64,000 bases of DNA from Diospyros lotus. Lineage: Eukaryota; Streptophyta; Magnoliopsida; Ericales; Ebenaceae. A model generated the notes under the pieces. It was not told where the DNA came from, did no database searches, and worked only from the letters and a program-made list of their open reading frames with translations. The DNA is taken from assembly GCF_014633365.1 (NCBI RefSeq), contig NC_068350.1, positions 8,099,922-8,163,921 of the forward strand, given 5' to 3'. Positions 21,138-35,300 of the stretch are shown piece by piece. Position 1 is the first letter of the stretch; each line of letters begins with the position of its first letter. The translations under genes were made by a program, and so were the position numbers.

Positions 21138-22894
21138 TAATTTTTTTGATCTTCTTTTTTCTTTTCTTGGCCATGGGATTTTTTAAAGTTATCCAATAGT
21201 CCAAAAAATAAATTATTGTTTAAAAATTATACTTGTATTTTTGGGTAAATTTTATAATCATTATATTAATTTAATCCAATGTTATTAGTGGTTAGAACAC
21301 TTAATCATGTATTGGTTGTGTTTTATTATCATTCTATTGTTGTTTATTGTGAATTATAAATCCAATTAAGCTAAAAAATGTAAAAATACATAATTTTTTA
21401 TTGGGTAACTATGAAAAATCCCATGGACCAAAAAAAAAAATGATCAAAAAATCAATTTTCATTAAAAAATCAAGTTTTGTAGCCCCACAAAACTCGGGCC
21501 AGGCTTTGTGGCCTCACAAAGCTTGATTTCTTTTATTAAAATAGTTCTTTTTATCTATTTTTTTTCTTTTTTTGGCTATGGGATTTTTTCAAGTTATGCA
21601 ACTGTCCCAAAAATAAATTAATGTTTAAAAATTATACTTATATTTTTGGATAAATTTTATAATCATCACAACAATTTAATCCAATATTGTTAGTAGTTAG
21701 AACACTTAAACATATATTGGTTGTGTGTGTTTTATTATCATTCTATTATTATTTATTGTGAATTATAAATTCAATCAAGCCAATAAATGTAAAAAGACAT
21801 CATTTTTTATTGGGTAACCTTAAAAAATTCCTTGGCCAAAAAAAAAAAGATCAAAAAATCCATTTTTATTAAAAAATCAGCTTTTATAGCCCCATAAAGC
21901 CCGATTTCTTTTATTAAAATGGATTTTTTGATACTTTTTCTTTTCTTTTCTTGGCCATGGGATTTTTTCAAATTATCCAATAATCCCAAAAATAAATTAT
22001 TCTTTAAAATTTATACTTGTATTTTTGGGTAAATTTTATAATCATTACATCAATTTAATCCAATGTTGTTAGTAGTTAGAACACTTAATCATGTATTGGT
22101 TGTGTTTTATTATCATTACATTGTTATTTCTTGTGAATTATAAATTTAATCAAATCAAAAAATGTAAAATTACATTATTTTTTATTGGGTAACTTTGAAA
22201 AATCTAATGGCCCAAAAAAAAAAAGATCAAAAAATCAATTTTTATTAAAAAATCAGGCCAGGTTTTGTAGCCCCACAAAACACGGGCCGGGTTTTGTGGC
22301 CCCACAAAGCCGGATTTTTTTTTATTAAAATGGTTATTTTTATCATTTTTTTATTTTCTTGGCCATGAGATTTTTCTAAGTTATTCAATAGTCACAAAAA
22401 TAAATTATTGTTTAAAAATTATACTTTTATTTCTGGATAAATTTTAAAATCATTACATCAATTTAATCCAATGTTGTTAGTAGTTGGAACACTTAATCAT
22501 GTATTGATTATGTTTTATTATCATTCCGTTATTATTTCTTGTGAATTATAAATTTAATCAAGTCAAAAAAGGTAAAAATATATTATTTTTTATTGGATAA
22601 CTTTGAAATATCCCATGGCCAAAAAAAAAAAAGATCAAAAAATACATTTTTAATAAAAAAATCAGGTTTCATGGCCCCACAAAACCCGAGCCGGGTTTTA
22701 TGGCCTCACAAAGCCTAATTTTTTTTTATTAAAATTGTTATTTTTATCCTTTTTTTTCTATTCTTAGCCATGGGATTTTTCCAAATTATTCAATTGTAAT
22801 ACCCCGAGAGCCTAGAGAAATTAATATATATCGAGGATAGTGTAAGAAAGGAAACAACACCAGCTGGATACCTTTTGGGCTGAATGTTGGCAAA

Positions 22895-22960
22895 GAACTT
22901 CCAAGTTAAGCGTGCTTGACCTGGGGTAATCCAAGAATGGGTGACCCCCCTGGGAAGTTC
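22895..22960 (+). other. 5S rRNA-like segment in Cassandra LTR 1
   Basis: 'gaacttccaagttaagcgtg' and, 40 bases on, 'atgggtgacccccctgggaa' match the middle and 3' parts of plant 5S rRNA. These regions hold the internal RNA polymerase III promoter (A box, intermediate element, C box). It is not a functional 5S gene, because the 5' third and the terminator are replaced by LTR sequence. Confidence 0.93.
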
Positions 22961-23022
22961 GTGTAGGCCCATTATGGTAAGTTGTTCCGGTCCTTCCTAT
23001 CGCTCGATCGGGATGTTACAGG

Positions 23023-23035
23023 TGGTATCAGAGCC
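23023..23035 (+). promoter_or_regulatory. Cassandra primer binding site
   Basis: TGGTATCAGAGCC, an exact match to the initiator-Met tRNA 3' end complement, lies two bases after the first LTR. The A/G-rich run 'gtgaggggggagaa' at about 23195-23208 before the second LTR is the polypurine tract. Confidence 0.95.
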
Positions 23036-23308
23036 GACCCCCGAGCCTCTGAGCGCGGTGGTGGGGCAAACCTCAGCTAGGACGCTGAGTCCCCGAGGGG
23101 GGGTGCGTGTAGGCACCTTAGGCGAATCCCACATCGGCCATGCATCGAGGGGAGATCTGGGATCGGTTGTAAGGTCACATGACGAGGACGTCATGTGAGG
23201 GGGGAGAATGTAATACCCCGAGAGCCCAGAGAAGTTAATATATATCGAGGATAGTGTAAGAAAGGAAACAACACCAGCTGGATACCTTTTGGGCTGAATG
23301 TTGGCAAA

Positions 23309-23373
23309 GAACTTCCAAGTTAAGCGTGCTCGACCTGGGGTAATCCAAGATGGGTGACCCCCCTGGGAAGTTC
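23309..23373 (+). other. 5S rRNA-like segment in Cassandra LTR 2
   Basis: Second copy of the 5S-derived stretch. It differs from the first by a T-to-C change after 'gcgtgct' and by loss of one A in 'ccaagatgggtg', within the C-box region. Confidence 0.9.
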
Positions 23374-26300
23374 GTGTAGGCCCATCAGGGTAAGTTGTTC
23401 CGGTCCTTCCTATCGCTCGATCAGGATGTTACATCAATAGTCCCAAAAATAAATTATTGTTTAAAAGTTATACTTTTATTTTTAATAAATTTTATAATCA
23501 TTACATCAATTTAATCCAATATTGTTAGTAGTTAGAACAGTTAATCATGTATTGGTTGTATTTTATTATCATTCCATTGTTATTTCTTGTGAATTATAAA
23601 TTTAATCAAGTCAAAAAATGTAAAATATATTACTCTTTATTGGGTAACTTTGAAAAATCCATGGCCCCAAAAACAAAAACAAAAAAGATCAAAAAATTCA
23701 TTTTTATTAAAAAATCAGGTTTCATGGCCTCACAAAACCCGGGCCCACAAAACCCGGTTCGGGTTTTGTGGCCCTACAAAGCCTGATTGTTTTTATTAAA
23801 ATGGGTATTTTTATCCTTTTTTTTCTTTTCTTGGCCATGGGATTTTTCAAAGTTATTCAATACTCCCAAAAATAAATTATTGTTTAAAAATTATTCTTTT
23901 ATTTTTTGATAAATTTTATAATTATTATATCAATTTAATCCAATGTTGTTAGTAGTTAGAACACTTAATCATGTATTGGTTGTGTTTTATTATCATTCTA
24001 TTGTTATTTCTTGTGAATTATAAATTTAATCAAATCAAAAAATGTAAAATTACATTATTTTTTATAGGGTAACTTTGAAAAATCTAATGGCCCCCCCCCA
24101 AAAAAAGAGGATCAAAAAATCAATTTTTATTAAAAAATCAGGATTCATGGCCCCACAAAACCCGGTCCAGGTTTTGTGGCCCCACAAAACTCGGCCCGGG
24201 TTTTCTGTCCCCACAAAGCCCAATTTTTTTTTTTATTACAATGGTTATTTTTATCATTTTCTTTTCTTTTCTTGGCCATGGAATTTTTCTAAGTTATTCA
24301 ATAGACCCAAAAATAAATTATTGTTTAAAAATTATACTTTTATTTTTGGATAAATTTTATAATCATTACATCAATTTAATCCAATGTTGTTAGTAGTTGG
24401 AACACTTAATCATGTATTGATTATGTTTTATTATCATTCCATTGTTATTTCTTGTGAATTATAAATTTAATCAAGTCAAAAAAGGTAAAAATACATTATT
24501 TTTTATTGGATAATTTTGAAATATCCCATGGCCAAAAAAAAAAAAAAGATCAAAAAAAACTTTTTTAATAAAAAAATCAGGTTTCATGGCCCCACAAAAC
24601 CCGGGCCGGGTTTTATGGCCTCACAAAGCCCGATTTTTTTTTATTAAAATTGTTATTTTTATCCTTTTTTTTTCTTTTCTTAGCCATGGGATTTTTCCAA
24701 ATTATTCAATAGTCCCAAAAATTAATTATTTTTTAAAAATTATACTTTTATTTTTGGATAAATTTTTTAATCATTACTTCAATTTAATCCAATGTTGTTA
24801 GTAGTTAGAACACTTAATCATGTATTGATTATGTTTTATTATCATTCCATTGTTATTTCTTGTGAATTATAAATTTAACCAAGTCAAAAAAGGTAAAAAT
24901 ACATTATTTTTTATTGGATAATTTTGAAATATCCCATGGCCAAAAAAAAAAAAGATCAGAAAATACTTTTTTAATAAAAAAATCAGGTTTCATGGCCCCA
25001 CAAAACCCGGGCCGGGTTTTATGGCCTCACAAAGCCCGTTTTTTTTATTAAAATTGTAATTTTTATCCTTTTTTTTTCTTTTCCTAGCCATGGGATTTTT
25101 CCAAATTATTCAATAGTCCCAAAAATAAATTATTGTTTAAAAATTATACTTTTATTTTTAAATAAATTTTATAATAATTACATCAATTTAATCCAATATT
25201 GTTAGTAGTTAGAACAGTTAATCATGTATTGGTTGTGTTTTATTATCATTCCATTGTTATTTCTTGTGAATTATAAATTTAATCAAGTCAAAAAATGTAA
25301 AATATATTACTCTTTATTGGGTAACTTTGAAAAATCTATGGCCCCAAAAGCAAAAACAAAAAAAATCAAAAAATTCATTTTTATTAAAAAATTAGATTTC
25401 ATGGCCTCACAAAACCCGGGCCCACAAAACCCGGTTCGGGTTTTGTGGCCCTACAAAGCCTGATTTTTTTTATTAAAATTTGTATTTTTATCCTTTATTT
25501 CTTTTCTTGGCCATGGGATTTTTTCAAGTTATTCAATAGTCCAAAAAAAAATTATTTTTTAAAAATTATACTTTTATTTTTGGATAAATTTTATAATCAT
25601 TATATCAATTTAATCTAATGTTGTTAGTACTTGGAGCACTTAATCATGTATTGGTTGTATTTTATTATCATTCCATTGTTATTTCTTGTGAATTATAAAT
25701 TTAATCAAGGCAAAAAATGTAAAATACATTACTCTTTATTGGGTAACATTGAAAAATCTCATGGCCCCAAAAATAAAAAATAAAAGATCAAAAAATTCAT
25801 TTTTATTAAAAAATAAGGTTTCATGGCCCCACAAAACCCAAGTTGGGTTTTGTGGCCTGACAAAGCCTGATTTTTTTTATTAAAATGGGTATTTTTATCC
25901 TTTTTTTTCTTTTCTTGGCCATGGGATTTTTCAAAGTTATTCAATAGTCCCAAAAAAAAATTATTGTTTAAAAATTATTCTTTTTTTTTGGATAAATTTT
26001 ATAATCATTATATCAATTTAATACAATGTTGTTAGTAGTTAGAACACTTAATCATGTATTGGTTGTGTTTTATTATCATTCCATTGTTATTTCTTGTGAA
26101 TTATAAATTTAATGAAATCAAAAAACGTAAAATTACATTATTTTTTATAGGGTAACTTCTAAAAATCTAATGGCCCTCCCAAAAAAAAGAGGATCAAAAA
26201 ATCAATTTTTATTAAAAAATCAGGATTCATGGCCCCACAAAACCCTGGCCAGGTTTTGTGGCCCCACAAAACTCGGGCTGGGTTTTGTGTCCCCACAAAC

Positions 26301-29300
26301 CCCGATTTTTTTTATTAAAATGGTTATTTTTATCATTTTTTTTCTTTTCTTGGCCATGGAATTTTTCTAAGTTATTCAATAGTCCCAAAAATAAATTATT
26401 GTTTAAAAATTATACTTTTATTTTTGAATAAATTTTATAGTCATTACATCAATTTAATCCAATGTTGTTAGTAATTGGAACACTTAATCATGTATTGATT
26501 ATGTTTTATTATCATTCCATTGTTATTTCTTGGGAATTATAAGTTTAATCAAGTCAAAAAAGGTAAAAATACATTATTTTTTATTGGATAATTTTGAAAT
26601 ACCCCATGGCCAAAAAAAAAAAAAAGATCAAAAAATACTTTTTTAATAAAAAAAATCAGGTTTCATGGCCCCACAAAACCCGGGCCGGGTTTTATGGCCT
26701 CACAAAGCCCGATTTTTTTTATTAAAATTGTTATTTTTATCCTTTGTTTTCCTTTTCTTAGCCATGGGATTTTTTCAAATTATTCAATAGTCCCAAAAAT
26801 AAATTATTGTTTAAAAATTATACTTTTATTTTTGGATAAATTTTATAATCATTACATCAATTTAATCCAATGTTGTTAGTAGTTAGAATACTTAATCATG
26901 TATTGGTTCGGTTTTATTATCATTCCATTGTTATTTCTTGTGAATTATAAATTTAATCAATTCATAAAAGGTAAAAATACATTATTTTTTATTGGGTAAC
27001 TTTGAAAAATCCCATGTCCACCCCCCCAAAAAAAAATCAAAAAATTCATTTTTATTAAAAATTTAGGTTTCATGGCTCCACAAAACCCGGGCCGGGTTTT
27101 GTGGCCCCACAAAACTCGATTTTTTTAAAAAATGGTTATTTTTATCCTTTTTTTTTCCTTTTCAAGCCATGGGATTTTTCCAAGTTATTCAATAGTCCCA
27201 AAAATAAATTATTGTTTAAAAATTATATTTTTATATTTGGATAAATTTTATAATCATTACATTAATTTAATCTAATATTGTTAGTAGTTAGAACACTTAA
27301 TCATGTATTGGTTGTGTTTTATTATCATTCCATTGTTATTTCTTGTGAATTATAAATTTAATCAAATCAAAAAATGTAAAAATACATTATTTTTTATTGG
27401 GTAACTTTGAAAAATCTAATGGCCCCCCCCCCCCCAAAAAAAAAGAGGATCAAAAAATCAATTTTTATTAAAAAATCAAGATTCATGGCCCCACAAAACT
27501 CGAGCCAGGTTTTGTGGCCCCACAAAACACGGGCCGGGTTTTGTGGCCCCACAAAACTCGGGCCGGGTTTTGTGGCCCCACAAAGTCCGATTTTTTTTTA
27601 TTAAAATGGTTATTTTATCCTTTTTTTTTCTTGGCCATGGGATTTTTCCAAGTTATTCAATAGTCCCAAAAATAAATTATTGTTCAAAAATTATACTTTT
27701 ATTTTTAAATAAATTTTATAATCATTACATCAATTTATTCCAATATTGTTAGTAGTTAGAACACTTAATCATGTATTGGTTGTGTTTTATTATCATTCCA
27801 TTGTTATTTCCTGTGAATTATAAATTTAATCAAATCAAAAAATGTAAAATATATTACTCTTTATTGGGTAACTTTGAAAATCCATGGCTCCAAAAACAAA
27901 AACAAAAAAGATCAAAAAATACATTTTTTTAAAAAAATCAGGTTTCATGGCCTCACAAAACCCGGGCCCACAAAACCCGGTTCGGGTTTTGTATTTTTAT
28001 CCTTTTTTTTTCTTTTCTTGGCCATGGGATTTTTCAAAGTTATTCAACAGTTCCAAAAATAAATTATTGTTTAAAAATTATACTTTTATTTTTGGATAAA
28101 TTTTATAATCATTATATCAATTTAATCTAATGTTGTTAGTAGTTAGAACACTTAATCATGTAGTGGTTGTGTTTTATTATCATTCCATTGTTATTTCTTG
28201 TGAATTATAAATTTAATCAAGTCAAAAAATGTAAAATACATTACTCTTTATTGGGTAACTTTGAAAAATCCCATGGCCCCAAAATAAAAAGTAAAAGATC
28301 AAAAAATTCATTTTTATTAAAAAATAAGGTTTCATGGCCCCAAAAAACTCAGGCCGGGTTTTGTGGCTCCACAAAGCCTGATTTTTTTTATTTAAATGGG
28401 TATTTTTATTCTTTTTTTTCTTTTCTTGGCCATGGTATTTTTCAAAGTTATTCAATAGTCCAAAAAATAAATTATTGTTTAAAAATTATACTTTTATTTT
28501 TGGAAAAATTTTATAATCATTATATCAATTTAATCTAATGTTGTTAGTACTTAGAACACTTAATCATGTAGTGGTTGTGTTTTATTATCATTTCATTGTT
28601 ATTTCTTGTGAATTATAAATTTAATCAAGGCAAAAAATGTAAAATACATTATTTTTTAGTGGGTAACTTTGAAAAATCAAATGGCCCAAAAAAAAAAAAG
28701 AGGATCAAAAAATCAATTTTTATTAAAAAATCAGGATTCATGGCCTCACAAAACCCGGGCCAGGTTTTGAGGCCCCACAAAACTCGGGCCGGGTATTGGG
28801 ACCCCACAAAGCTCGATTTTTTTTTTTATTAAAATGGTTATATTTATCATTTCTTTTCTTTTCTTGGCCATAGAATTTTTCTAAGTTATTCAATAGTCCC
28901 AAAAATAAATTATTGTTTAAAAATTATACTTTTATTTTTGGATAAATTTATAATTATTACATCAATTTAATCCAATGTTGTTAGTAGTTGGAACACTTAT
29001 CATGTATTGATTATGTTTTATTATCATTCAAATGTTATTTCTTGTGAATTATAAAATTAATCAAGTCAAAAAAGATAAAAATACATTATTTTTTATTGGA
29101 TAACTTTGAAATATCCCATGGCCAACCAAAAAAAAAAAAAGATCAAAAAAAACATTTTTAATAAAAAAATCAGGTTTCATGGCCCCACAAAACCCAGGCC
29201 GGGTTTAATGACCTCACAAAGCCCGATTTTTTTTATTAAAATTTTTATTTTTATCCTTTTTTTTCTTTTCATAGCCATGGGATTTTTTCAAATTATTCAA

Positions 29301-32300
29301 TAGTCCCAAAAATAAATTATTGTTTAAAAATTATACTTTTATTTTTGGATAAATTTTATAATCATTACAACAATTTAATCCAATGTTGTTAGTAGTTAGA
29401 ACACTTAATCATGTATTGGTTGGGTTTTATTATCATTCCATTGTTATTTCTTGTGAATTATAAATTTAATCAAGTCAAAAAAGGTAAAAATACATTATTT
29501 TTTATTGGGTAACTTTGAAAAATCCCATGTCCCCCCCCCAACAAAAAAGATCAAAAAATCAATTTTTATTAAAAAATCAGGTTTCATGGCTCCACAAAAC
29601 CCGGGCCCACAAAACTCGGGCCGGGTTTTGTGGCCCCACAAAGCCCGATTTTTTTTAAAAATTGTTATTTTTATCATTTTTTTTTCCTTTTCAAGCCATT
29701 GGATTTTTCCAAGTTATTCAATAGTCCCAAAAATAAATTATTGTTTAAAAATTATATTTTTATTTTTGGATAAATTTTATAATCATTACATCAATTTAAT
29801 CTAATGTTGTTAGTAGTTAGAACACTTAATCATGTACTGGTTGTGTTTTATTATCATTTCATTGTTATTTCTTGTGAATTATAAATTTAATCAAGGAAAA
29901 AAATCTAAAATACATTACTCTTTATTGGGTAACATTGAAAAATCCCATGGCCGAAAATAAAAAGTAAAAGATCAAAAAATTCATTTTTATTAAAAAATAA
30001 GGTTTCATGGCCCCAGAAAACCCGGGCCGGGTTTTGTGGCTCCACAAAGCCTGATTTTTTTTATTAAAATGGGTATTTTTATTCTTTTTTTTCTTTTCTT
30101 AGCCATGGGATTTTTTAAAGTTATTCAATAGTCCCAAAAATAAATTATTGTTTAAAAATTATACTTTTATTTTTGGATAAATTTTATAATCATTATATCA
30201 ATTTAATCTGATGTTGTTAGTACTTAGAACACCTAATCATGTATTGGTTGTGTTTTATTATTATTCCATTGTTATTTCTTGTGAATTATAAATTTAATCA
30301 AGGCAAAAAATGTATAATACATTACTCTTTATTGGGTAACATTGAAAAATCCCATGGCCCCCAAAATAAAAAATAAAAGATCAAAAAATTCATTTTTATT
30401 AAAAGTTAAGGTTTCATGGCCCCACAAAACCCGGGTCGGGTTTTGTGGCCCCACAAAGCCCGATTTTTTTTATTAAAATGGGTATTTTTATGCTTTTTTT
30501 TCTTTTCTTGGCCATGGGATTTTTCAAAGTTATTCACTAGTCCCAAAAATAAATTATTGTTTAAAAATTATTCTTTTATTTTTGGATAAATTTTATAACC
30601 ATTATATCAATTTTATCCAATGTTGTTAGTAGTTAGAACACTTAATCATGTATTGGTTGTGTTTTATTATCATTCCATTGTTATTTCTTGTGAATTATAA
30701 ATTTAATCAAGTCAAAAAATGTAAAATTACATTTTTTTTTATTGGGAAACTTTATAAAATATAATGGCCCAAAAAAAAAAAAGAGGATCAAAAAATCAAT
30801 TTTTTTTCCAAAATCAAGATTCATGGCCTCACAAAACCCGGGCCAGGTTTTGTGGCCCCACAAAACTCGGGCCGGGTTTTGTGTCCCCACAAAGCCCGAT
30901 TTTTTTTTATTAAAATGATTATTTTTTTCATTTTTTTTCTTTTCTTGGCCATGGAATTTTTCTAAGTTATTCAATAGACCCAAAAATAAATTATTGTTTA
31001 AAAATTATAATTTTATTTTTGGATAAATTTTATAATCATTACATCAATTTAATCCAATGTTGTTAGTAATTGGAACACTTAATCATGTATTGATTATGTT
31101 TTATTATCATTCCATTGTTATTTCTTGGGAATTATAAATTTAATCAAGTCAAAAAAGTTAAAAATACATTATTTTTTATTGGATAATTTTGAAATATCCC
31201 ATGGCCAAAAAAAAAAAAATCAAAAAATACTTTTTTAAATAAAAAAATCAGGTTTCATGGCCCCACAAAACCCGGGCCGGGTTTTATGGCCTCACAAAGC
31301 CCGATTTTTTTTATTAAAATTGTTATTTTTATCCTTTGTTTTCCTTTTCTTAGCCATGGAATTTTTCCAAATTATTCAAGAGTCCCAAAAATAAATTATT
31401 GTTTAAAAATTATACTTTTATTTTTGGATAAATTTTATAATCATTACATCAATTTAATCCAATGTTGTTAGTAGTTAGAACACTTAATCATGTATTGGTT
31501 CGGTTTTATTATCATTCCATTGTTCTTTCTTGTGAATTATAAATTTAATCAAGTCATAAAAGGTAAAAATACATTATTTTTTATTGGGTAACTTTGAAAA
31601 ATCCCATGTTCCCCCCCCCAAAAAAAAGATCAAAAAATTTATTTTTATTAAAAATTTAGGTTTCATGGCTCCACAAAACCCGGGCCGGGTTTTGTGGCCC
31701 CACAAAGCCCGATTTTTTTTAAAAATGGTTATTTTTATCCTTTTTTTTCCTTTTCAAGCCGTGGGATTTTTCCAAGTTATTATTCAATAGTCCCAAAAAT
31801 AAATTATTGTTTAAAAATTATATTTTTATTTTTCGATAAATTTTATAATCATTACATCAATTTAATCTAATGTTGTTAGTAGTTAGAACACTTAATCATG
31901 TATTGGTTGTGTTTTATTATCATTCCATTGTTATTTCTTGTGAATTATAAATTTAATCAAATCAAAAAATGTAAAATTACATTATTTTTTATTGGGTAAC
32001 TTTGAAAAATCTAATGGCCCCCCCCTCCAAAAAAAAAGAGGATCAAAAAATCAATTTTTATTAAAAAATCAGGATTCATGGCCCCACAAAACCCGGGCCA
32101 GGTTTTGTGGCCCCACAAAACTCGGGCCGGGTTTTGTGTCCCCACAAAGCCCGATTTTTTTTTATTAAAATGTTTATTTTTATCATTTTTTTTCTTTTCT
32201 TGGCCATGGAATTTTTCTAAGTTATTCAATAGTCCCAAAAATAAATTATTGTTTAAAAATTATACTTTTATTTTTGGATAAATTTTATAATCATTACATT

Positions 32301-35300
32301 AATTTAATCCAATGTTGTTAGTAGTTGGAACACTTAATCATGTATTGATTATGTTTTATTATCATTCCATTGTTATTTCTTGTGAATTATAAAATTAATC
32401 AACTCAAAAAAGATAAAAATACATTATTTTTTATTGGATAACTTTGAAATATCCCATGGCCAAAAAAAAAAACAAAAAGATCAAAAAATACATTTTTAAT
32501 AAAAAAATCAGGTTTCATGGCCCCACAAAACCCGGGCCAGGTTTTATGACCTCACAAAGCCCGATTTTTTTTATTAAAATTGTTATTTTTATCCTTTTTT
32601 TTCTTTTCTAAGCCATGGGATTTTTCCAAATTATTCAATAGTCCCAAAAATAAATTATTGTTTAAAAATTATACTTTTATTTTTGGATAAATTTTATAAT
32701 CATTACAACAATTTAATCCAATGTTGTTAGTAGTTAAAACACTTAATCATGTATTGGTTGGGTTTTATTATCATTCCATTGTTATTTCTTGTGAATTATA
32801 AATTTAATCAAGTCAATAAAGGTAAAAATACATTATTTTTTATTGGGTAACCTTGAAAAATCCCATGTCCCCCCCCCCAAAAAAAAAAGATTAAAAAATT
32901 CATTTTTATTAAAAAATCAGGTTTCATGGCTCCACAAAACCCGGGCCTGGTTTTGTGGCCCCACAAAGCCCGATTTTTTTTAAAAATTGTTATTTTTTAT
33001 CTTTTTTTTTTCATTTCACGCCATGGGATTTTTCCAAGTTATTCAATAGTCCCAAAAATAAATTATTGTTTAAAAATTATATTTTTATTTTTGGCTAAAT
33101 TTTTTAATCATTACATCAATTTAATCTAATGTTGTTAGTAGTTAGAACACTTAATCATGTACTGGTTGTGTTTTACTTTCATTTCATTGTTATTTCTTGT
33201 GAATTATAAATTTAATCATGGCAAAAAATGTAAAATACATTACTCTTTATTGGGTAACATTCAAAAATCTCAAGGCCCCAAAAATAAAAAATAAAAGATC
33301 AAAAAATTCATTTTCATTAAAAAAAATATGGTTTCATAGCCTCCACAAAACCTGGGCCGGGTTTTGTGGCCCCACAAAACCTGATTTTTTTTTAAATGGT
33401 TATTTTTATCTTTTTTTTTTCTTTTCTTGGCCATGTGATTTTTCAAAGTTATTCAATAGTCCCAAAAATAAATTATTGTTTAAAAATTATTCTTTTATTT
33501 TTTGATAAATTTTATAATCATTATATCAATTTAATTTAATGTTTTTAGTAGTTAGAACATTTAATCATGTATTGATTATGTTTTATTATCATTCCATTGT
33601 TATTTCTTGTGAATTATAAATTTAATCAAATCAAAAAGGTAAAAATACAGTATTTTTTAGTGGGTAACTTTGAAATATCCCATGACCAAAAAAAAAAAAT
33701 ATCAAAAAATACATTTTTTAAAAAAAATCAGGTTTCATGGCCCCACAAAACCCGGGCCGGGTTTTATGGCCCCACAAAGCCCAATTTTTTTATTAAAATT
33801 GTTATTTTTATCATTTTTTCTTTTCTTAGCCATGGGAGTTTTCCAAATTATTCAATAGTTCCAAAAATAAATTATTGTTTAAAAATTATACTTTTATTTT
33901 TCGATAAATTTTATAATCATTACATCAATTTAATCCAATGTTGTTAGTAGTTAGAACACTTAATTAGGTATAGGTTGTGTTTTATTATCATTCCATTGTT
34001 ATTTCTTGTGAATTATAAATTTAATCAAGTCAAAAAAGGTTATTTTATTGGGTAAGTTTGAAAATTCCCATGGCCCAAAAAAAAAAAATAAAAAAATCCA
34101 TTTTTATTTAAAAATAAGGTTTCATGGCCCCACAAAACCCGGGCCGGGTTTTGTGACCCCACAAAGCCCGATTTTTTTTTATTAAAATAGTTATTTTATC
34201 ATTTTTTTTCTTGGCCATGGGATTTTTCAAAGTTATTCAATAGTCCCAAAAATAAATTATTGTTTAAAAATTATACTTTTATTTTTAAATAAATTTTATA
34301 ATCATTACATCAATTTAATCCAATATTGTTAGTAATTAGAACACTTAATCATGTATTGGTTGTGTTTTATTATCATTCCATTGTTATTTCTTGTGAATTA
34401 TAAATTTAATTAAGGCAAAAAATGTAAAATACATTACTCTTTATTGGGTAACATTGAAAATCCCATGGCCCCAAAATAAAAAATAGGAGATCAAAAAATT
34501 CATTTTTATTAAAAATTAAGGTTTCATGGCCCCACGAAACCCCGGTCGGGTTTTGTGGCCCCACAAAGCCTGATTTTTTTTATTAAAATGGGTATTTTTA
34601 TCTTTTTTTTTTCTTTTCTTGGCCATTGAATTTTTCAAAGTTATTCAATAGTCCCAAAAATAAATTATTGTTTAAAAATTATTTTTCTATTTTTACATAA
34701 ATTTTATAATCATTATATCAATTTAATCCAATGTTGTTAGTAGTTAGAATACTTAATCATGTATAAGTTGTGTTTTATTATCATTCGATTGTTATTTCTT
34801 GTGAATTATAAATTTAATCAAGTCAAAAAAGGAAAAAATACATTATTTTTTATTGGGTAAGTTTGAAAAATCTCATGTTCCACAAAAAAAAAGGATCAAA
34901 AAATCCATTTTTATTAAAAAATCAGGTTTCATGGCCCCACAAAACCCGATTTTTTTATTAAAATGTTATTTTTTTCATTTTTTTTTCTTTTCTTGGCCAT
35001 GGGATTTTTCCAAGTTATTCAATAGTCCCAAAAATAAATTATTGTTTAAAAATTATACTTTTATTTTTAGATAAGTTCTATAATCATTTCATAAATTTAA
35101 TCCAATATTGTTAGTAGTTAGAACATTTAATCATGTATTGGTTGTATTTTATTATCATTCCATTGTTATTTCTTGTGAATTATAAATTTAATCAAGTAAA
35201 AAAATGTAAAATACATTACTCTTTATTGGGTAACTTTGAAAAATCCCATGGCCCAAAAAAAAAAAACAAAAATCCAAAAATTTATTTTTATTAAAAAATT

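Larger units (their letters stand above)
22795..23433 (+). mobile_element. Cassandra TRIM retrotransposon, complete
   Basis: Two near-identical LTRs of 226 and 225 bp (22795-23020, 23209-23433), each TGTAATACCCC...GATGTTACA, flank an internal region of about 190 bp with no gene. Perfect 5-bp duplications 'tcaat' lie at 22790-22794 and 23434-23438. The LTRs carry a 5S-rRNA-like segment, which defines Cassandra elements. A primer binding site follows the first LTR. The LTRs differ at roughly eight positions, so the insertion is not recent but not ancient. It must move using proteins from other elements. It sits in the tandem array at the junction of the fold-back and the spacer. Confidence 0.96.

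Noticed and set aside
22895..23373. Functional 5S rRNA genes
   Set aside because: Only the middle and 3' parts of 5S are present, each inside an LTR that forms part of a Cassandra element with PBS and target duplication.
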